Program-made: the position numbers and the translations under genes
Assembly (NCBI GenBank): GCA_013400115.1
Contig: VXBP01000410.1
Location: 709,368-773,367 of the forward strand
Source of the DNA: Rhinopomastus cyanomelas
Taxonomy: Eukaryota; Chordata; Aves; Bucerotiformes; Rhinopomastidae
Direction: 5' to 3'
Length of the DNA: 64,000 nt
Shown here: in pieces, positions 35,686 through 47,569 of the stretch
Position numbering within the stretch: position 1 is the first letter of the stretch
Layout of the letters: every line of letters starts with the position of its first letter
Notes under the pieces: generated by a model
The model's input: only the letters and a program-made list of their open reading frames with translations
Told to the model about the DNA's origin: nothing
The model's database searches: none

Positions 35686-35885
35686 ATCATAGAATCACAG
35701 AAGAGCCAGGGTTGAAAGGGACCTTAAAGGTCATCTAGTTCCAGCTGTCTAGCACAGGCAGGGACACCTTCACTAGATCAGGTTACTCAGGGCCCCATCC
35801 AACCTGGCCTTGAACACTTCCAGGGATGAGGCTGGCACAACTTCCATGGGCAACCTGCTCCAGCATCTCACCACCCTCAGAACTT
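35686..35885 (-). mobile_element. CR1 LINE 3' fragment, older subfamily
   Basis: About 200 bp of minus-strand CR1. On plus it begins ATCATAGAATCACAGAAGAG and continues TTGAAAGGGACCTTAAAGG, TCATCTAGTTCCAGC, GGGCCCCATCCAACCTGGCC and CATGGGCAACCTGCTCCAGC. It belongs to a different, more diverged subfamily than the ATTAGGGATTGG copies. Confidence 0.88.
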
Positions 35886-36883
35886 TTGGGTTTAAAAGAG
35901 TCACAACTGATTTGCAGGATACAGGATCTCAGGCTTCCCTGAGGAGCACCGCAGATTTCTCCCTGGGAAAGAGGCAGTCACAGAAATCACTCAGAGACAA
36001 TCCTGAGAGCAGGCGGGTGAGCCCACACCATATTCAGGATTTCCCTCAGCTAGAAACATATGTGGCCGGTGCTGCTGGCAGGCGTTAAAGGTGCTGTGAT
36101 ACTGCCTTTTCAGCCAACAAAAATGAAGAGTGGCTCCAGCCAAGTGACTTCCACAAGTCAATGGCAGAAATGTGCCATAGCCAGTTTTTGTTTTTTCATA
36201 GTGGGCTCCCCCGTATTGATGGAACACAGGATTAAAACATGGGAAATAGTTCCGATTGCAAGAAGGTGGACAGCCTCGTCTCAGCATTAAGTGGATTTTA
36301 GAGGCAATAAGTACTATTTTTAGGCTGGAGCTCGTAAACAGAATGGGACAAAAGGTCACCCCAGCGCATATGGCTCATTTACTGTTAATCTGTATGAAGA
36401 ACCTTGTAATAGCTGCGCTTCACAGCGGAGAAACCAATGGATGAGTGTGTACAGAGAATTAACTTCATCATATGAAGGTTGTGTTTGAATGTTATTGAAA
36501 ATAATTATAATTATTTGACTCACTAAACTGTATTTACATGTTTTGAGTTCCCCATTTGGGATGGTTCCCGGGTTTTCTATCACACGTCACTGGCTGGTAG
36601 ACGTCAGGCAGCAGTTAACAGTGTTACATGGCAGTATTATTTCACGTACCCGAACGCAGCAGCAGCAAAACACATCACGGGTTGTACTTGTGGTCAGATC
36701 AATACAGCCATACAAAATGAGGAGAGAATTAATGTTGTGCTGAGACTAGCTCTAGTTAGAAAAATGCCAGGTGAAGTCTCTGGGAATACGAGATGGCAAA
36801 ACAAGAAGCACTGTGGGAAGGCTAACTGGGCATCACTGCTTCTCTTAGCAGATTCAATGCAAGAAACAGAAATGCCCCCTGAA
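35886..36883. other. Unique region without a gene
   Basis: About 1 kb. It contains a 16-bp perfect AT palindrome AATAATTATAATTATT at 36500-36515. Overlapping short open frames on both strands are unrecognised. Confidence 0.5.
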
Positions 36884-37052
36884 ATCATAGAATCATAGAA
36901 TCATTACGGATTGGAAGGGACCTGAAAGATCGTCTAGTCCAATCCACCTGCAACAGCAGGATCACCTAAACCAAGTCACACAGGAACCTGTCCAGTTGGG
37001 TCTTGAATATCTCCAGTGAGGGAGACTCCACAACCCCCCTGGGCAGCCTGTT
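36884..37052 (-). mobile_element. CR1 LINE 3' fragment
   Basis: Minus-strand CR1 of about 170 bp, beginning on plus with three ATCATAGA-type tail units and TTACGGATTGGAAGGGACC. It ends at GGGCAGCCTGTTCC within the end of ORF2. The tail is of the ATTCTATG type, unlike most nearby copies, which have ATTCTGTG. Confidence 0.92.
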
Positions 37053-39229
37053 CCTACACTATCAAAAACTGGCGTGAGCTGGAATACTCTGTTCATGCTG
37101 TGCACCAGTGCTTCTTGCGAGAGGACAAACTGCTACAGGTCTCTTCATGTGTGCCTTGTCTTTCTTTTGCTGACATGTGTGACCATAACGATTTTTGTCA
37201 TCTAATTTTTTGTTTGATACCTCTATTTTAAGTTTTGTGCCACTTATTTACAATTGGGAGCAGGATTTCTCTTGCTGCAAACTCAACGAAGGCTGTGTGG
37301 AGCTCAGGTGTGTTACCAGGCTGCTGGTTCTGTCAGGGCAGAATCTTAAGCTTCTTTCTGTATCTATTTTATCAAAGACAGAGGTTTGCAGGCAAACCTT
37401 GCAGCTGTGGTGAGAAATATAATTTCTTTCCTCAGTACTGTGATGGATGGCTATCGACAGTGGACCCCTGTAAACTGCAAAAATATTCCTACCTCATAGC
37501 AGAATCTTCAGACCACTCCGAGGCAGAACTCTGCTGCCTTAATTTAGACATCTGCAGTACAGGCAATCTCTAGCTGAGCTGGGCATCCAGAGTGCTTTTA
37601 TAGTCCGTGGAGAGAAATAGGGAATGATTTGTCTTATTCTACAGTAAATGTCTGAAGTGCCATATAAGTCATGCTTTAGAAATGCTGATGTCTCTCCAAG
37701 GGCTATTAAGATGTAGATAACTGGTTCAAGAATCCAGAATTTACCTGGCTATGGGCAGGTGAGATGAGACCCTTTCCCTGGCCCTCAAGCAAAGCAGCAG
37801 GACAACTGCAGCCACCAGCAGAGCCACATGTGTCCAGCTGCTGCCCTCTCAGAGCTGCCCCTTATAGTTTTTTTCATGCATTTTCTGGTTCAGCCTCTTG
37901 GCAGGGCCTCAGGACCTGCTGCCCCTCACACAGCATTTAGCACAGCTTTCCATCCCCCTGAGAGAGCCTGGGTGTTGGGAAATCTCTTGCTACCTTCAGG
38001 GCCCCATTTTACCTACTTTAACCCAATGGTTTGTACCTCAGATCATGCATAAGGAAGCACATCCATAGGATGTGGGAATTAGCTCAAACTCAGCCGAGCA
38101 GAAAAGGACATCTTCCTTCTCAAGGTCTGGTCTTAGGCAACTGTCTTTCAGTCTCACTCCTGAAGTGTTTGTCTTAAGTTTATTTATAGCAGAGACAAGC
38201 ACCGGGCTTGGTTTTCTGTCTTCTTGCACCACGAGGCCATTGTTGCTAATGAGAACAGGATCCCAACTGCTCCACAGCCAAAATGAGGCTCCATGACAGA
38301 AATTATGGGCCAGATTAGGTTCCAATTTGCATTTAGTTCTGGGTGAAGGGCCCCTCCTTCTCTTTTCACTTGTACAAGCACTGTTTCAGTATTGCTTTAA
38401 GGTTTCTTCTGTCCTGCTTTTGTGTTGTACATTTGTGTCTTCATTGCAAAGTGATGGCAATAATATCCATAATTGCTCAAGTTTTAGTAGCTCACTGTGT
38501 TAATTGTGGAGCTGGACAGATGGCTCAAGCATCTGATATGAAGCTTGCTGTGCAGAAATGATGTAGCCATCAGGGTTTGAAGTGTTACCATGGGAATGCA
38601 CTTCCAAAGGCTACAAGCATTACACAGTGACAGTCCTGCCAAGGCTGTAGTGACAGTAGCTTTTAAGAGAGCAAAAGAGGCAAGAAAAGGTCAGTCTGAG
38701 AAAAACACTGGAGAAATACTGTGGGGTGTTGATGTCCTCCATATAGCCGCTGTGTAGCTAACCCAAGGCTCTTGGCACACGCACTCCACTGAGCATCAAA
38801 GCTATCACGAGCCTCTTTTCCTGAAATAAGGTAGAACTATCATTTTATAATGATCATTGCAGACTTCAAATTGGAATAAAATCTTTTGGCTCCTTTGAGT
38901 GCTCTGTGCATCCCTCTAGAAAGACTTTTCATTCAGAAAGAGAGCACGGTTTGATAGCTAAGAATTGAGATGTCATGTCAGTAAGATCCACAATTGTTCA
39001 GGTTTCTATAGGTAACTGTGGACTGAGAAGTTGGACAGGTGGCTGAAGAATGTTCCAAGAAGCTTACAGAGTTTAAATCATGCAGGCATTGGCCTCAGAG
39101 CTCCTCATAGAGCCAGCTCTCTCGGGGAGGATATATGGCTCCTTGACTTTGTATGATTTTGGACAAGTTCTTTTACTTATTCATAGCAGAATAATTGAAA
39201 ATAAAGCCAAAATATATTTTTTCTTACAG
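37053..39229. other. Unique region without a gene
   Basis: About 2.2 kb. The part near 37740-38000 is richer in C and G than its surroundings but has no recognised gene. Open frames are short. Confidence 0.5.
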
Positions 39230-39307
39230 CTGGAGCAGGCTAAGGACTAGATGATCTTTCAAGGTCCCTTCCAATCACCAATGTTCTGTGATTGTCTGAT
39301 TCTGTGA
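39230..39307 (+). mobile_element. CR1 LINE, 3' terminus only
   Basis: About 78 bp of CR1 3' end on plus: GGACTAGATGATCTTTCAAG, GTCCCTTCCAATCACC, then AATGTTCTGTGATTGTCTGA and TTCTGTGA tail units. The 5' part is truncated within the 3' UTR. Confidence 0.88.
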
Positions 39308-42300
39308 CATGCTGATAGAAGGAATTCCTGACGTGCTTACATTCAACAACTTCTCCAAACAAGGGAGCAGAGTATCAACGTGGGTCCCAAGATCCTTCCA
39401 CCCCCATGACTCACGCAGCTGTGCTCCACTGCACTGTATTGCTGCAGCATCTTCCGTAGGGAAAACATGCATGTTGTTGAGAGACACATTTCAGAAGAGG
39501 GGATCACTGAAGTTTGTTCCCTGCGTGTTCTGCCAGCTTTTCCTTGTCATTTGAAGGGCAGTTTCCAGTTAGGATACACAAAGCTGGGCCCTCATTAATC
39601 CTATGCCCTACAGACATAGTGAAGGGGCAGGCACTGCTTTAGGAAAAGCACCCCAAGGCACTGAGGATGTCCATTATCTGCAACTGTCTATTCATACTGA
39701 TATATCGAGCTTCATCTACTCTCTTAATTCTCTGCCTTGGAGCTTTTCCTCACGTAGGTTTTCTCTGTTTTCATGGGGTTTGTAGGTAGTTACTCGAGAT
39801 GAATAGGAGTTTTTCTTTTGGTTACGGGGAGCTTTTGAGCCTGTCTGTAATTAATGTCTAAACCGCCTCCTTGTCTTTCCCGTAGGCAACATTACCGTGT
39901 GCACACTTTGCCATTTAATCTTTCATACGACCTGTTCTACAGAGGAAATAATAAGTGTGGACCTAACGCTGCAGATCAACTGGGAAACGTGCCAGTCACT
40001 TCAGTGGAAGGTTTTCTTGAGTAGACAGATTATATAACCTGACTCATGCCCATCTCCATGGTAACTCAGCATTACCTATGTATGTAAAAGTGTTCGTACA
40101 TACACTGGACTCTTCCCTCCATCTCCCCAACCCCCCTTTATTTATATGATGTAAGAAATTCGATGTTTCTGTCTCTATTGTTGGGAGAGTTACATGGAAT
40201 GGAGACGAGGGCCTGTGTTTGCTTTGTTTTCTCGAGCAATTCCCTAGGGTAAATATATTTATCATTTATCATCTGTTCATATGCATAATGCATATGTCTG
40301 GTTGAGTTGTCTAGCAGATAAAAGTTTGGGGGTTTTTTTTCTTTCTAACCTATCAGCTGAAAAGATGTACAAATATAAATCCCATCTGCAGTTCTAACAT
40401 CCCGAGTGCTGTCTATTTCTACAACCCTCCAGCAGCTGGGCTTTGTATTCCAGGTCATACAGAACTGTTTTATTTTACCAAATCACTGTGATACACCATG
40501 AATTCTTGAGCGTGATGCCCCATGTGACACAGACACGGTGGAAAATCCCAGCCAGCTCATGAAAAGTAGTCATGGAACAACATCATTTCCAAATGCTGTT
40601 GGGATTTTCTATACCAGAAACTTGGAAGTTGCTATTTTTCTGAAAAACAGTAGACTCTGCTGAAAGGCTAGATGGCTTGGTGTGAGGGGTCCCTCCATTT
40701 CTGGTCATGTTTTCCAGCAACAGATGAAGGGTTGCCCATGAAAGTCACTCACAGGTAGACCTGCGTCTGTTCAGCTGCCACACTTCATCAACAAAGACCT
40801 GAGTGACAGAAAGGGAAAAAGAGGACAAGAATAGCTTGAGTGTTCCATGTTCCCCTAAAGTCTGTTTTTATGTAGTACTTTATCTAGTGCCTGGTATTTT
40901 TCCATCGCTGGGTAAAGTTTTTGAATCTGTAAATTTATTTTGGAATTATATGTGGAGTATAATCTTTGCAATAATTGCCTGGTCATAGAAAAAACCATGA
41001 AGAGGAAAAAGTCTGTCCGTCTGCCTGGGGCTGTGCCACATCTCACACTCAGCCGGTGCAATCCATGTTGCTGTGATTTCAAAGCAACGTCGTGACTGAG
41101 AGGCTTTAGGCAAGACGGCCAGCTGTGCTTGCCGTTTTTGATTCTCTCTAAGTAGCAGTCCCTTTGCAGGACTTGTAGCTGGAAGGAAATTTTAAAATGG
41201 TGAAATGAATCATACTTGAGCAGAAAAAGAATATATGCCGCCTCTGCTCGAGGCAGGGCCTGGGATGCATGAACTTCATTTTCTTATTGAAGAAAGTCTT
41301 TTGGTGGCTAAATGCATTTGTGAACCAGGGTTGTAGACAAACCCTAGCCCTGTTTAAATAAGATGGTAGTGATTTCTGACTTGTGAAATGTGAACTGACA
41401 GCAGGACGACGTATTGTTTCTGTTGCAGTTTTGTGCTGCTTATGAAGTCCTGCCCCTCGTTCTGAACCATCAGCAACAGAAATAGTCCTGCTGAAACGAA
41501 CCAAAAGCTCATCACTGGCAGGTCAGTTCTTTAGGCCATTTGGAGCACCACAATCTTTTATTCATCTACTTTGAGAGCCCTGCACGGTTGCAAATGACTG
41601 ATTTCTTTCAAAAGTCTCTTTCATTGCCACAGACAGACACAAAAGGTCTAGAAGTGCTCATGCTTCAGACTTTGTGCCCTGCCTGAAGAGCAGTTTCAGG
41701 CACAAAAACAATTATACATAAGTGACAAGCATTTATTCTGCACAGCAGCTCCCTTCTCAACTTTGAAGTGTATCTGCTTGTTTTGCCTAACAGGTGAAAT
41801 GTGTGATTTTTTTTTCCCCTTGCTGTTAGTGGGAAAGAGCCCATGCAGGGCATGTAACTCGTCCATCATCATCAGAGTTACCAGTGGTGTTTCGACTGCA
41901 GAGTATTCGTGGGCAAAAAGCAGACAGTTTGTCCTGTTATGCTCCAGGTCACTCTTGCAAAAGGACTATCTTTCTTCACAGTGTTGTGCATTAGGTATTT
42001 GTTTCACTCAGTACCTCCACACTAGGTTTTATGTTTGATTTGTCCACATTTCTAGAATTGCTGATCTTTTTTCCTATGTTTATCTCTAAGCACAATTATT
42101 TAGAAAAAGCTACAGGTGCTAATGTTAAAGTAGGAACATTTCTTTTTCTCATAAGTGGTCTTTTGGTAAAGACTGTTGCCCTACTGTCCACAGATCACGA
42201 AGGGATCTGTTGGAGAACTGTGGCACAACATAAAGAGAACAGTGAGCCTTTCAGAGGTGTCTGTGGGCACTTTGTGTTGTGCAGTAGTGGAAGAGAGGGC

Positions 42301-44488
42301 AGAGATGCTGGAGGTGGCAGTGTTTGGGCACTGCTGCATGGACACTGCCTGTCTGAGGTACCGGCTGTTCTGTGCTATTACTGGAAGTCAGTGTGTTCCT
42401 GTGCCTGGGCTAATAACTGTTTCTTTTCAGTTTATTGGCTTAGGCACAATGCTGGGCAGAGGCAACTGATCTGTCACTACAAGAACTGGCTGCTTCTCTG
42501 GTCTCTTGGTGTCTCTTCTCTGCACTTCATTTCTCCAAAAGCTTTTTGAGGGTCAGGGTCCTTTTCTGAAATGGGAGTTTGGCACTACTGATCCAAATTT
42601 AATTGAGACCCAAAGGGAAGTAGATTGTTGTATGGTAGTTATCAAAGAATTTCAGGTGTTTTGGCTCCAAAAGTCCAATTTCTGTTAGCTTTTAAAAATA
42701 TTTGTGTGGACTTCCTATTGATTTCACTGCCTACATTTGAAAGTCTTGTCAGATGTCATCAGCATCTCTTAGTTGCAAGTGAAGAGGCCTAGATGCTCTT
42801 GAAAGTTAGACATTCTATGACTGAACATGAATTCTGTGATTTTATGTTGATACCAAGAAACACCTGCCATCTTCGCCCTTGGTAAACAACAACACTTCAT
42901 TATCAGACTTACCAGACTCCTTGATAAAGGAGCCTTGGTTTCCTTTTTGTCATGTACTTGTATTTAAAACATGTGAGTAGCCACACTGGACTGCTTGAAC
43001 AGGAGAAGGAAATCATAAGCGATGGGTTTGTATTACACATCACAAGTTGCATCCAGGCCCTGCAGACCTTTGGTCAAAGCTCAAGACACTGCAAAGTGTC
43101 TTGACACAGTACAAGATCCAGCAGTGCTCCTCTCCTAGTTGGCTCCTCCACCATTTGCATCAGGAAGTTGTCACCAATGCACTGGAGGAACCTCCTGGAC
43201 TGTGGATGGCTGGCTGAGTAGGTCTTTCAGCAAATATCAGAGCAGTGAAAGCTAAACTGTTGTCCCAAATTCCCTGATAAAAACCACACAGTGGTCTTTG
43301 CAAGATGCTTAGTGAAAAGGCTGTTCCAGGATGCAGAAAGCCAAGTCCCTTGGTTTTCTTGGTATTACAGTGATGGAAGCAATAATGCAGCTGGATCATT
43401 AACTTCAACAATGTCAGCAAGTTCTCACCATTGCATTTACATTAATTAGTCTAGATATTATTATTTAACAGCACACTTCCTTCAGATGAATTCACTAATG
43501 TACTTTCTGGCTCCCACTATGTAAAATACTTCTGCTTCAAAATTAAGCTATTAAATGGTAGAAAAGGTGGGAAGATTTGTGGAAAGGCATACTTCTGAAT
43601 AGGAGTGCATAAACACCCTGAACGATAACTCCACTGCAGAAGCCTCTTGCTGCTTACTGTGCACAAGTCTTTGTTTCTCCCTCACGTGCAGGCAGGAAAG
43701 AAATCGAAAAGCAGAACATCAAATCCAGAAGAGTGTGTGTTTATGGACCTGAGAAATGAGATGAATGAATGGTTCCAGCCAGATTGTTTTAGCATAAATT
43801 AAGACACTTCACAGCCAAGAAAAGGAACAGGAAAATATGCTGAGCACAGAACCTTCCAGATGCTCCCTGTGTGCTTAGCACCCAGGTTATGAGCAACAGT
43901 TAATATTCACTGCTTTCTTCTGTTGCATCTCTTCACAGCCAGACTTAGGCCATGAACTTTGAACTACATCATGTTTGGATTTAAATGCTGTATCTGTGGG
44001 GATTAAATTTTAAATGTGTTTTCATAACCTCATAACCATTAGTGTTTTGGTTATATTGGTTTGCCATTATTGTGCAAGTGTTATATTACTTATTATTTCT
44101 GTCTCACTAGAGTGTACGTAGAGTGAACTGTTTTTTTTTCTAATTATTATTATTACGTTACGAAATATTTTGAATCATTCAAACCAATCTCACTACCACA
44201 ATATTGACTATTCTTACATTATGATTATTGAGTTTCAGCTTCCATTGGTAACAGGCTTTGTGCTGTGCACCTTTTTCTCAGCTGACGTGTCTGATTCTGT
44301 TCTCCTTGGCAAGAGGAACAAAACACTGACAGCAGAATTTTCTGTAGTGTAAGAAATGAGAATAGATGAGACTTTCATGCAACCTTAACTAATGTGTGTT
44401 TGGTAAGTTATAGTGAAAGAAATTATTGAAATATATATATTTGTTTATTGATTAAAGGTCTAACTTAATCTTAGGTTAGTCATAGCTT
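39308..44488. other. Long unique region without a gene
   Basis: About 5.2 kb. It contains a near-perfect palindrome at 40278-40296 and a T-rich run at about 40333-40346. A 172-codon plus-strand frame (42031-42549) overlaps another in a second frame and shows no recognised domain. No mobile element is evident. Confidence 0.5.
40278..40296. promoter_or_regulatory. Palindrome resembling a spaced POU-dimer site
   Basis: CATATGCAT (40278-40286) and ATGCATATG (40288-40296) are exact reverse complements around one A. The core ATGCATAATGCAT looks like the palindromic POU-dimer element ATGCATATGCAT with one added base. That it is a working binding site is only an inference. Confidence 0.3.
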
Positions 44489-44560
44489 ACAGAATCACAG
44501 AATGTATTGTGTGGGAAAGGATGCCTAAAGATCATCTAGCCTAACCCTCTTACAATAAGC
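44489..44560 (-). mobile_element. Older CR1, 3' tail part, split by nested insertions
   Basis: CAGAATCACAGAATGTATTG, then AAAGATCATCTAGCCTAACC and CTTACAATAAGC: the 3' terminus of a diverged CR1. It stops exactly where a younger CR1 tail begins. Its continuation in family order appears to resume at about 44966. Confidence 0.8.
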
Positions 44561-44660
44561 ATAGAATCATTAAATCATTAGGGATTGGAAGGACCTCGAA
44601 AGATCATTAGCCCAATCCTCCTGCCACAGCAGGATCACCTAGACCAAGTCATTGAGTCAG
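44561..44660 (-). mobile_element. Young-type CR1 3' end inside older CR1
   Basis: ATAGAATCATTAAATCATTA, then GGGATTGGAAGGACCTCG and CCACAGCAGGATCACCTAG, on minus. About 100 bp is present before an N at 44661. It interrupts the older CR1 whose tail lies immediately to the left. Confidence 0.88.
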
Positions 44661-44661
44661 N
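44661..44661. other. Ambiguous base (N), probable assembly join
   Basis: A single N lies between two CR1 fragments of different subfamilies. As at 27012, the join coincides with a CR1 edge. Confidence 0.8.
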
Positions 44662-44963
44662 AAGTCATACAGTCAGTCAGGGTTAGAAGGGACCACAGGA
44701 TCATCCAGTTCCAACTCTCCTGCCATAAGCAGGGACACCCCACCCTAGATCAGGCTGGCCAGAGCCTCATCCAGCCTGGCCTTAAACACCTACAAGGACA
44801 GGGTCTCCACCACCTTCCTGGGCAACCCATTCCAGGCTCTCACCACTGTCATGGTGAACAACTTCCTCCTCACATTCACTCTAAATCTACCCATCTCCAG
44901 CTTTGCTCCATTCCCCCTAGCCCTGTCGCTATCTGACGTCCTAAAAAGTAGGCCCCCATCTCT
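44662..44963 (-). mobile_element. CR1 fragment of a third subfamily
   Basis: Minus-strand CR1: GTCAGGGTTAGAAGGGACC, GATCATCCAGTTCCAAC, GCAGGGACACCCCACCCTAG, GGCAACCCATTCCAGGCTC and CCCCCTAGCCCTGTCGC on plus. It carries its own 3' tail side at 44670-44690 and truncates near 44963, just before a different CR1 resumes. Confidence 0.87.
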
Positions 44964-45208
44964 GACTAGAACAGATTGCCCAGAGTCCCATCCAGCCTGA
45001 CCTTGAATGGCTCCAGGGATGGGGCTCCACGACCTATCTAGGCAGCCTGTGCCAGGGATCCACCACCCTCAGATTAAAGAATTTTTTCCTAATGTCCAGT
45101 CTAAATCTGCTCTTTTCCAGATTAAAACCATTACCCCTCATCCTACTGTACCATCATTTGATAACAGTCTTCTCCAGCCTCTGATAGGCCTCCTTCAGGC
45201 CACTTAGT
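44964..45208 (-). mobile_element. Older CR1, ORF2-end part resuming after insertions
   Basis: GACTAGAACAGATTGCCCAG, then GTCCCATCCAGCCTGACC, GGGATGGGGCTCCACGACC, AATTTTTTCCTAATGTCCAG and CTCCTTCAGGCCACTTAG. It lacks a 3' tail of its own. It fits as the continuation of the fragment at 44489-44560, interrupted by the two CR1 pieces between them. Confidence 0.82.
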
Positions 45209-47517
45209 CACCATCTGTCTTGTAGCCTGTAGTGAGATCTTGTCCTTGGTGTTGCATGCACTTACAATAATTTATTTCATTTGTTCTCGTTCCTCTGCTC
45301 AGCAGCAGTTGCAGACCACACGCTGTATGTAACATGGGGATGCTTATGCCATTGTGATTTTGTGTGGGCTAATAAGAAGTGGCAGTGCTTGTCTGTTTTA
45401 TTTTCTGTTGTGATGCCCAGAAATACTGTGGCAGGGATGTATGCGTGTTGATTGCTGCTGTTCAGCTTTCTGCTATTCTTAGGGAAAACAGCCCTAAACC
45501 TGCAGGCATTAACAGACCCGTAGAAAGTCACACTAAAAAGGAATGTGCTAGACCTGGAATGTGCTGTCCAGTGCTCCATCCATCCTCTCCACGGTGACTG
45601 GTGCACGTGGAGCAGGGGGCAGGGACAGGAGGGAACTAGAAGGAAAGACACAGGTGCACAGCATGTCTGAGGTAGCCAGAAAAGGCAACCAACTATAGAA
45701 CAGAAAACCTCTCAAGCTGAATCAATACTAAACATACAACATTTTTTTTAATTTTCTTTTTTGCCCTTCTCTTCCTTAGGCTCTGTCTTTTATGCTTCGT
45801 ATCACATGTCAGCTGGTGTGTGCCAGCATGATTTAGCGACCAATTTAAGTTATACATTGCCCATAAATTGTTATTTTCTGGGGTTTACTGTCTTCATTAA
45901 AAATCACTTTGAGCTGAACATTTCAATTATTTTATCAGCTCAAAGCTGGCTGTTTATGCCTCTAGAAACAATCCACTTTTTTAAGCTTTAACTGAGCCCT
46001 TTCAATAGGAATCTCCTTCAAATCCTTTAGATGAAACCACAAACAACATTTTTAAGGATTCCTTCCTTTTTTGGATTCTTCTGGATGAAATAATGAGTGG
46101 CACTGTGGAATTCAATAACTTTGTAAAATTAACCAAATCCAGAGTTAGCTAAGGTTGTTATAAAACCACTCATTATGAAATGATGGCCATAAAACAGCAG
46201 TTGTACTATTTCGTTCTGAGTTTTAATTATGTAATTGCAATGACTACGTTGATGGAATTCTTAGACTGTTTAATGGTGTTAAAGAAAATACTCTGACATC
46301 TTAACGCGTGTTCTTCAGAAGTACTTTTAAATGACACCACAATTAACACACTTCACCTCCTTGTATGCTTTATTTTCATTAGTGGGGAAGTATCTTTTGA
46401 GAGAAGCAGATTTAATGTGAAAATGTAGTGCATGTTGGAGCAAATTTCCCCACCTCAGCCCTCCTGCAAGTATTAATTCCCACCTGTCTTTAAAAGGAAC
46501 CTGGCACTTTGCATCATTCTATCTATCTATCTATCTATCTATCTATGTGTCTGTCTATCTATCTATCTGCCTGTCTGATGTATCTATCTATTTATTTAGA
46601 GGAGTGGCTAAGTATGAGCAGGACACATCTATCTAGGAAATAAGATTTTCAGCCTCAATTAGTTTGCTTAAATAAATTGCGTTCAATTTGCTTTTTTAAT
46701 CTGAAAATAAAGACGGGTCATCTGAAATTGCTTCTGGTCATACACCACGAATATCCATGGCTGCAAATGCCTTCAATAGAGAATGCAAAACTAAGTGCTA
46801 CCAAAGAACTTCATTCCGTGGAGATCAATGCACAGGTCTTGGCTACACCAAGGGCAAATGTCACATTTAATCTAATTACTTCATCTCCTGTGTTGGGTGG
46901 TATTGATATCCTGATCTCTTTGGGACAGGAGCTGTTGCTTGCTATGTTATTGGACAATGCCCATTTTACTGGGCTTGTAGCTTGATTGAAATTTTTAGTT
47001 GTAACTAGGAGATCCGAATGCAAAATTATAATGGGAAGAGCTTGGTAGCTTTTCTCCCCTCATAATTTATTAAATTGCTCAATACATTTTTTTCTCCTGC
47101 ATTTCAGCCTTTTCCATTTGGCAAATATTGATGTTTTTTCCAGAGCTTTAATGGAGGTAAAACTGTCAGCATAAAAAAGTAATAATTGCATGCATTTCTG
47201 TAACAGTCCCAAGACAGAAAGCTTTTACTTTATTCCAGAATACAAACTCCAATTAAAATACAATCTAAGCGCCTTCTCAGCTTTTTAAAGTCAATCTGAG
47301 TGGTAGTAACAGGCAGTACCTTCATCGAAGTACTTGATTGTTGCGTGTCCTAAGGAAGACTCGCAACTCTTTATTTGTATTAGCAAACACTTCACACGGG
47401 TGACCCTAATAAAACCCACGGGTCCAATGTTAGCAGGCTTTAGCTATGCTACCAATTCTGGCTAGCTCAAAGTAGCCTTACGCTGCGCCTGTTGCCCGGG
47501 ACAAACTTTAAATAAGA
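45209..47517. other. Unique AT-rich region with a microsatellite
   Basis: About 2.3 kb. It contains the TCTA microsatellite (46518-46598). Very AT-rich, repeat-free stretches at about 46000-46330 and 47000-47250 look like candidate conserved noncoding DNA. No gene is recognised. Confidence 0.5.
46518..46598. repeat. TCTA (GATA) microsatellite, interrupted
   Basis: About seven perfect TCTA units (46518-46546). They are followed by variant units (TGTC, TCTG, TGCC), more TCTA, and a final TTTA-rich end near 46598. Confidence 0.92.
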
Positions 47518-47569
47518 AGAATCACAGAATCACAGAATGTTGTGGATTGGAAGGGATCTCAAAAGATCA
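47518..47569 (-). mobile_element. CR1 LINE, 3' terminus only
   Basis: About 52 bp: GAATCACAGAATCACAGAAT, then GTTGTGGATTGGAAGGGATC and CAAAAGATCAT. It is the inverted 3' tip of a CR1 element, severely 5'-truncated. Confidence 0.85.

Noticed and set aside
36500..36515. 16-bp perfect AT palindrome
   Set aside because: It is expected now and then in AT-rich DNA, and its low complexity makes function unlikely.
38290..38345. GGGCCAGATTAGGTTCC resembling an old sauropsid repeat terminus
   Set aside because: Only a short phrase matches, with no second terminus or core found.
42031..42549. 172-codon plus-strand frame overlapping a 97-codon frame
   Set aside because: No recognisable protein features beyond chance hydrophobic runs, and no convincing exon boundaries.
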